Of a stretch of DNA of 64,000 nucleotides, positions 62,575 through 64,000 are shown piece by piece. Made by a program: the position numbers and the translations under genes. The notes under the pieces are model-generated. The model was given only the letters and a program-made list of their open reading frames with translations. It had not been told where the DNA came from and did no database searches. The stretch spans positions 69,751,001-69,815,000 of the forward strand of contig NC_080586.1 of assembly GCF_029962835.1 (NCBI RefSeq), given 5' to 3'. The stretch's first letter is position 1; each line of letters starts with the position of its first letter. The stretch is from Magnolia sinica (taxonomy: Eukaryota > Streptophyta > Magnoliopsida > Magnoliales > Magnoliaceae).

Positions 62575-62720
62575 AGAAATTTACGACTGTACGACCCATT
62601 TATGGCCCATTTAGGAGACTAAGCCCACCTCATTTTCCCTTGCGAGAATACGCCCCAGCTGTACGGACACCTTTCCAAAGGTCGAAAATGCCCCTCCTTT
62701 TCCTTCAAGCGGATAGGTGG
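62575..62720 (+). mobile_element. Second terminus of the foldback Mutator-like family
   Basis: GAGAAATTTACGACTGT is identical to the terminus of the 51130-58205 element, followed by matching blocks CTGTACGGACACC and GAAAATGCCCCT. The element would run rightwards. No opposite end occurs before 64000, so it is either truncated or leaves the window. Confidence 0.6.
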
Positions 62721-63309
62721 TGCTCGACACTCCTTGAAAAAAATCCTAGCTTTTTTTCCTTTTTTCTCTCTCTGATCGTTCATCCTACCCGTAGATTACC
62801 AATTTCTGATCACTTCTCCCCCCTGTGACTGTCCACTGAAGCAGTAAAACCCTTCTTTTACCGCTTCCTTCTTTCCCCTTTATCTGGTCGAGAATACACA
62901 CCTCACAGACGTCCTTTTCGACTTTTTTGAGCCTAAGATAAGACAAAATATGGTCCCCCTAACTAAGAAGCCTCGAATGGCAGGCATATTGAAATCCCTG
63001 CTTTCGTTTTTTCGACCCCACTGTATATTTTACTATATATGCGCACCGTCCACAATCCATTTTCAATTTTTAAAAATATTAAGCTTTGTTTGGGTGGACC
63101 CCACTGTATATTATAGTATATATGCGCACGGTCCCCAATCCAATTTCATTTTTTAAAAATGCTTAATGGTATGGCATGTCCTGATAAATGAGCGAAATCA
63201 GGACTGAAATGGCCCACATTGAGAGTTGTTTAAACAAAGAATGAAATTAGATATGAAACTAAATGAAGAGCATGAAAGTGACTGAGCACCGACTGAGTTA
63301 ACAGACCGA

Positions 63310-63560
63310 GGACCCACTGAGTTTTATTTGTCATCCAACCTGTTGATTAGATCACAGAGACTTGGATGAAGGATTAACATAAATATCAGCTTCATTCAAA
63401 ACTTCTATGACCCCCAAGAAGTGGTGGTTGTTTCCTGTGGTGTGGTCCACCTGAGATTTGGATCTGACTCATTTTTTAGTTCATGCCATAAAATGATCTG
63501 GCAAATGGATGCACGGTGTAGATAAAACACATACATCATGGTGAGGCCCACAGAACACCT
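63310..63560. repeat. Palindromic GTGGGCC-family MITE copy, right part
   Basis: TTTCCTGTGGTGTGGTCCAC to ACACATACATCATGGTGAGG; the left part is abbreviated. Confidence 0.7.
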
Positions 63561-63589
63561 ACTAGCTATCGGCTGCGTCAGTAGGCCAT

Positions 63590-64000
63590 CCATGTCCCAG
63601 CAACTTCTTATGTTGAAGCACTTTAGCAATGAATTTATAGAGACTCCCAATAAGAAACCACTTCAGCACACTCCTTTGTAATCAACATAACAAAAGTCAC
63701 TCCAGCCGATTTACTGATGAACCCATTTTCAAAGCAGTCTCTGAGTGCCACCATGAGATTGTCTTTCATGATTTCTCAACAGTGTCGGGACTCGGGAGAA
63801 TAGAATCGGAAACCCATCTGGACCCAGGGGCGATCACCTTTGGCTTGGAATATAACTTCTTTGACTTCCTCCTCGAAGAATCTTTCAAGAATATTAGCTT
63901 GATCCTCTTATATAACCTTGAATTGTAATCCTTCCAGCAGATGCCCGCGAGGAAAGTCTTCCAAGAAAAGATCTTTAAAATAATTACAGAAACAAGCACA
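63590..64000 (-). mobile_element. LINE reverse-transcriptase fragment at the window edge
   Basis: On the minus strand the words LERFFEEEVKEVIFQAKGD and ENGFISKSAGVTFVMLITKE match the region before and within RT domain 1 of plant L1 LINEs. One frame change separates GDR from the PGPDGF-like part, and a stop is present. It continues beyond the window. Confidence 0.7.

Overview
This window is plant nuclear DNA, from an angiosperm. It holds three intron-bearing plant genes, a typical plant repeat landscape of MITEs, Mutator-like elements, L1-type LINEs, tRNA-derived SINEs and LTR-element fossils, and AT-rich intergenic DNA. The very abundant palindromic repeat with GTGGGCCCCACC ends makes me think of a magnoliid, but that rests on memory and is only a weak guess. 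No bacterial, organellar or CRISPR-like content is present.

Three host genes could be reassembled exon by exon with GT-AG introns and unbroken frame, all on the minus strand. (1) 5750-7531: a heavy-metal-associated isoprenylated plant protein (HIPP), three exons, 445 aa, with a CDGC metal site and a C-terminal CAIM prenylation box. (2) 17577-36011: a RING E3 ubiquitin ligase of the LOG2/LUL (MGRN1-like) family, three exons, 366 aa, with an N-myristoylation start. Its first intron is about 15.4 kb and is packed with mobile DNA. (3) 41645-50640: a PhzF-like isomerase/epimerase-fold protein, six exons, 309 aa, in which two of the four classical catalytic positions are replaced. The genes share no evident pathway.

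Layout. 1-5.7 kb: MITEs, one carrying a SINE. 5.7-7.9 kb: HIPP gene and leader. 7.9-17.5 kb: intergenic repeats. 17.6-36.0 kb: LUL gene; its intron 1 holds a 2.8-kb element with inverted ends, an old RRM-bearing L1 LINE (about 27.3-34.9 kb) with internal tandem duplications, and two MITEs nested in that LINE. 36-41.6 kb: palindromic MITEs and LTR-element debris. 41.6-50.6 kb: PhzF-like gene, with an old copia fragment and a SINE in intron 4. 51.1-58.2 kb: a 7,076-bp long-armed foldback Mutator-like element with a perfect 9-bp target duplication. Its arms hold facing 21-bp minisatellites and what looks like a captured gene leader. 58.2-64 kb: palindromic MITEs, a second terminus of the same Mutator-like family, and a LINE fragment at the window edge.

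The best candidates for something undescribed are the foldback element and the PhzF-like protein with a substituted active site. I see no new multi-gene system.
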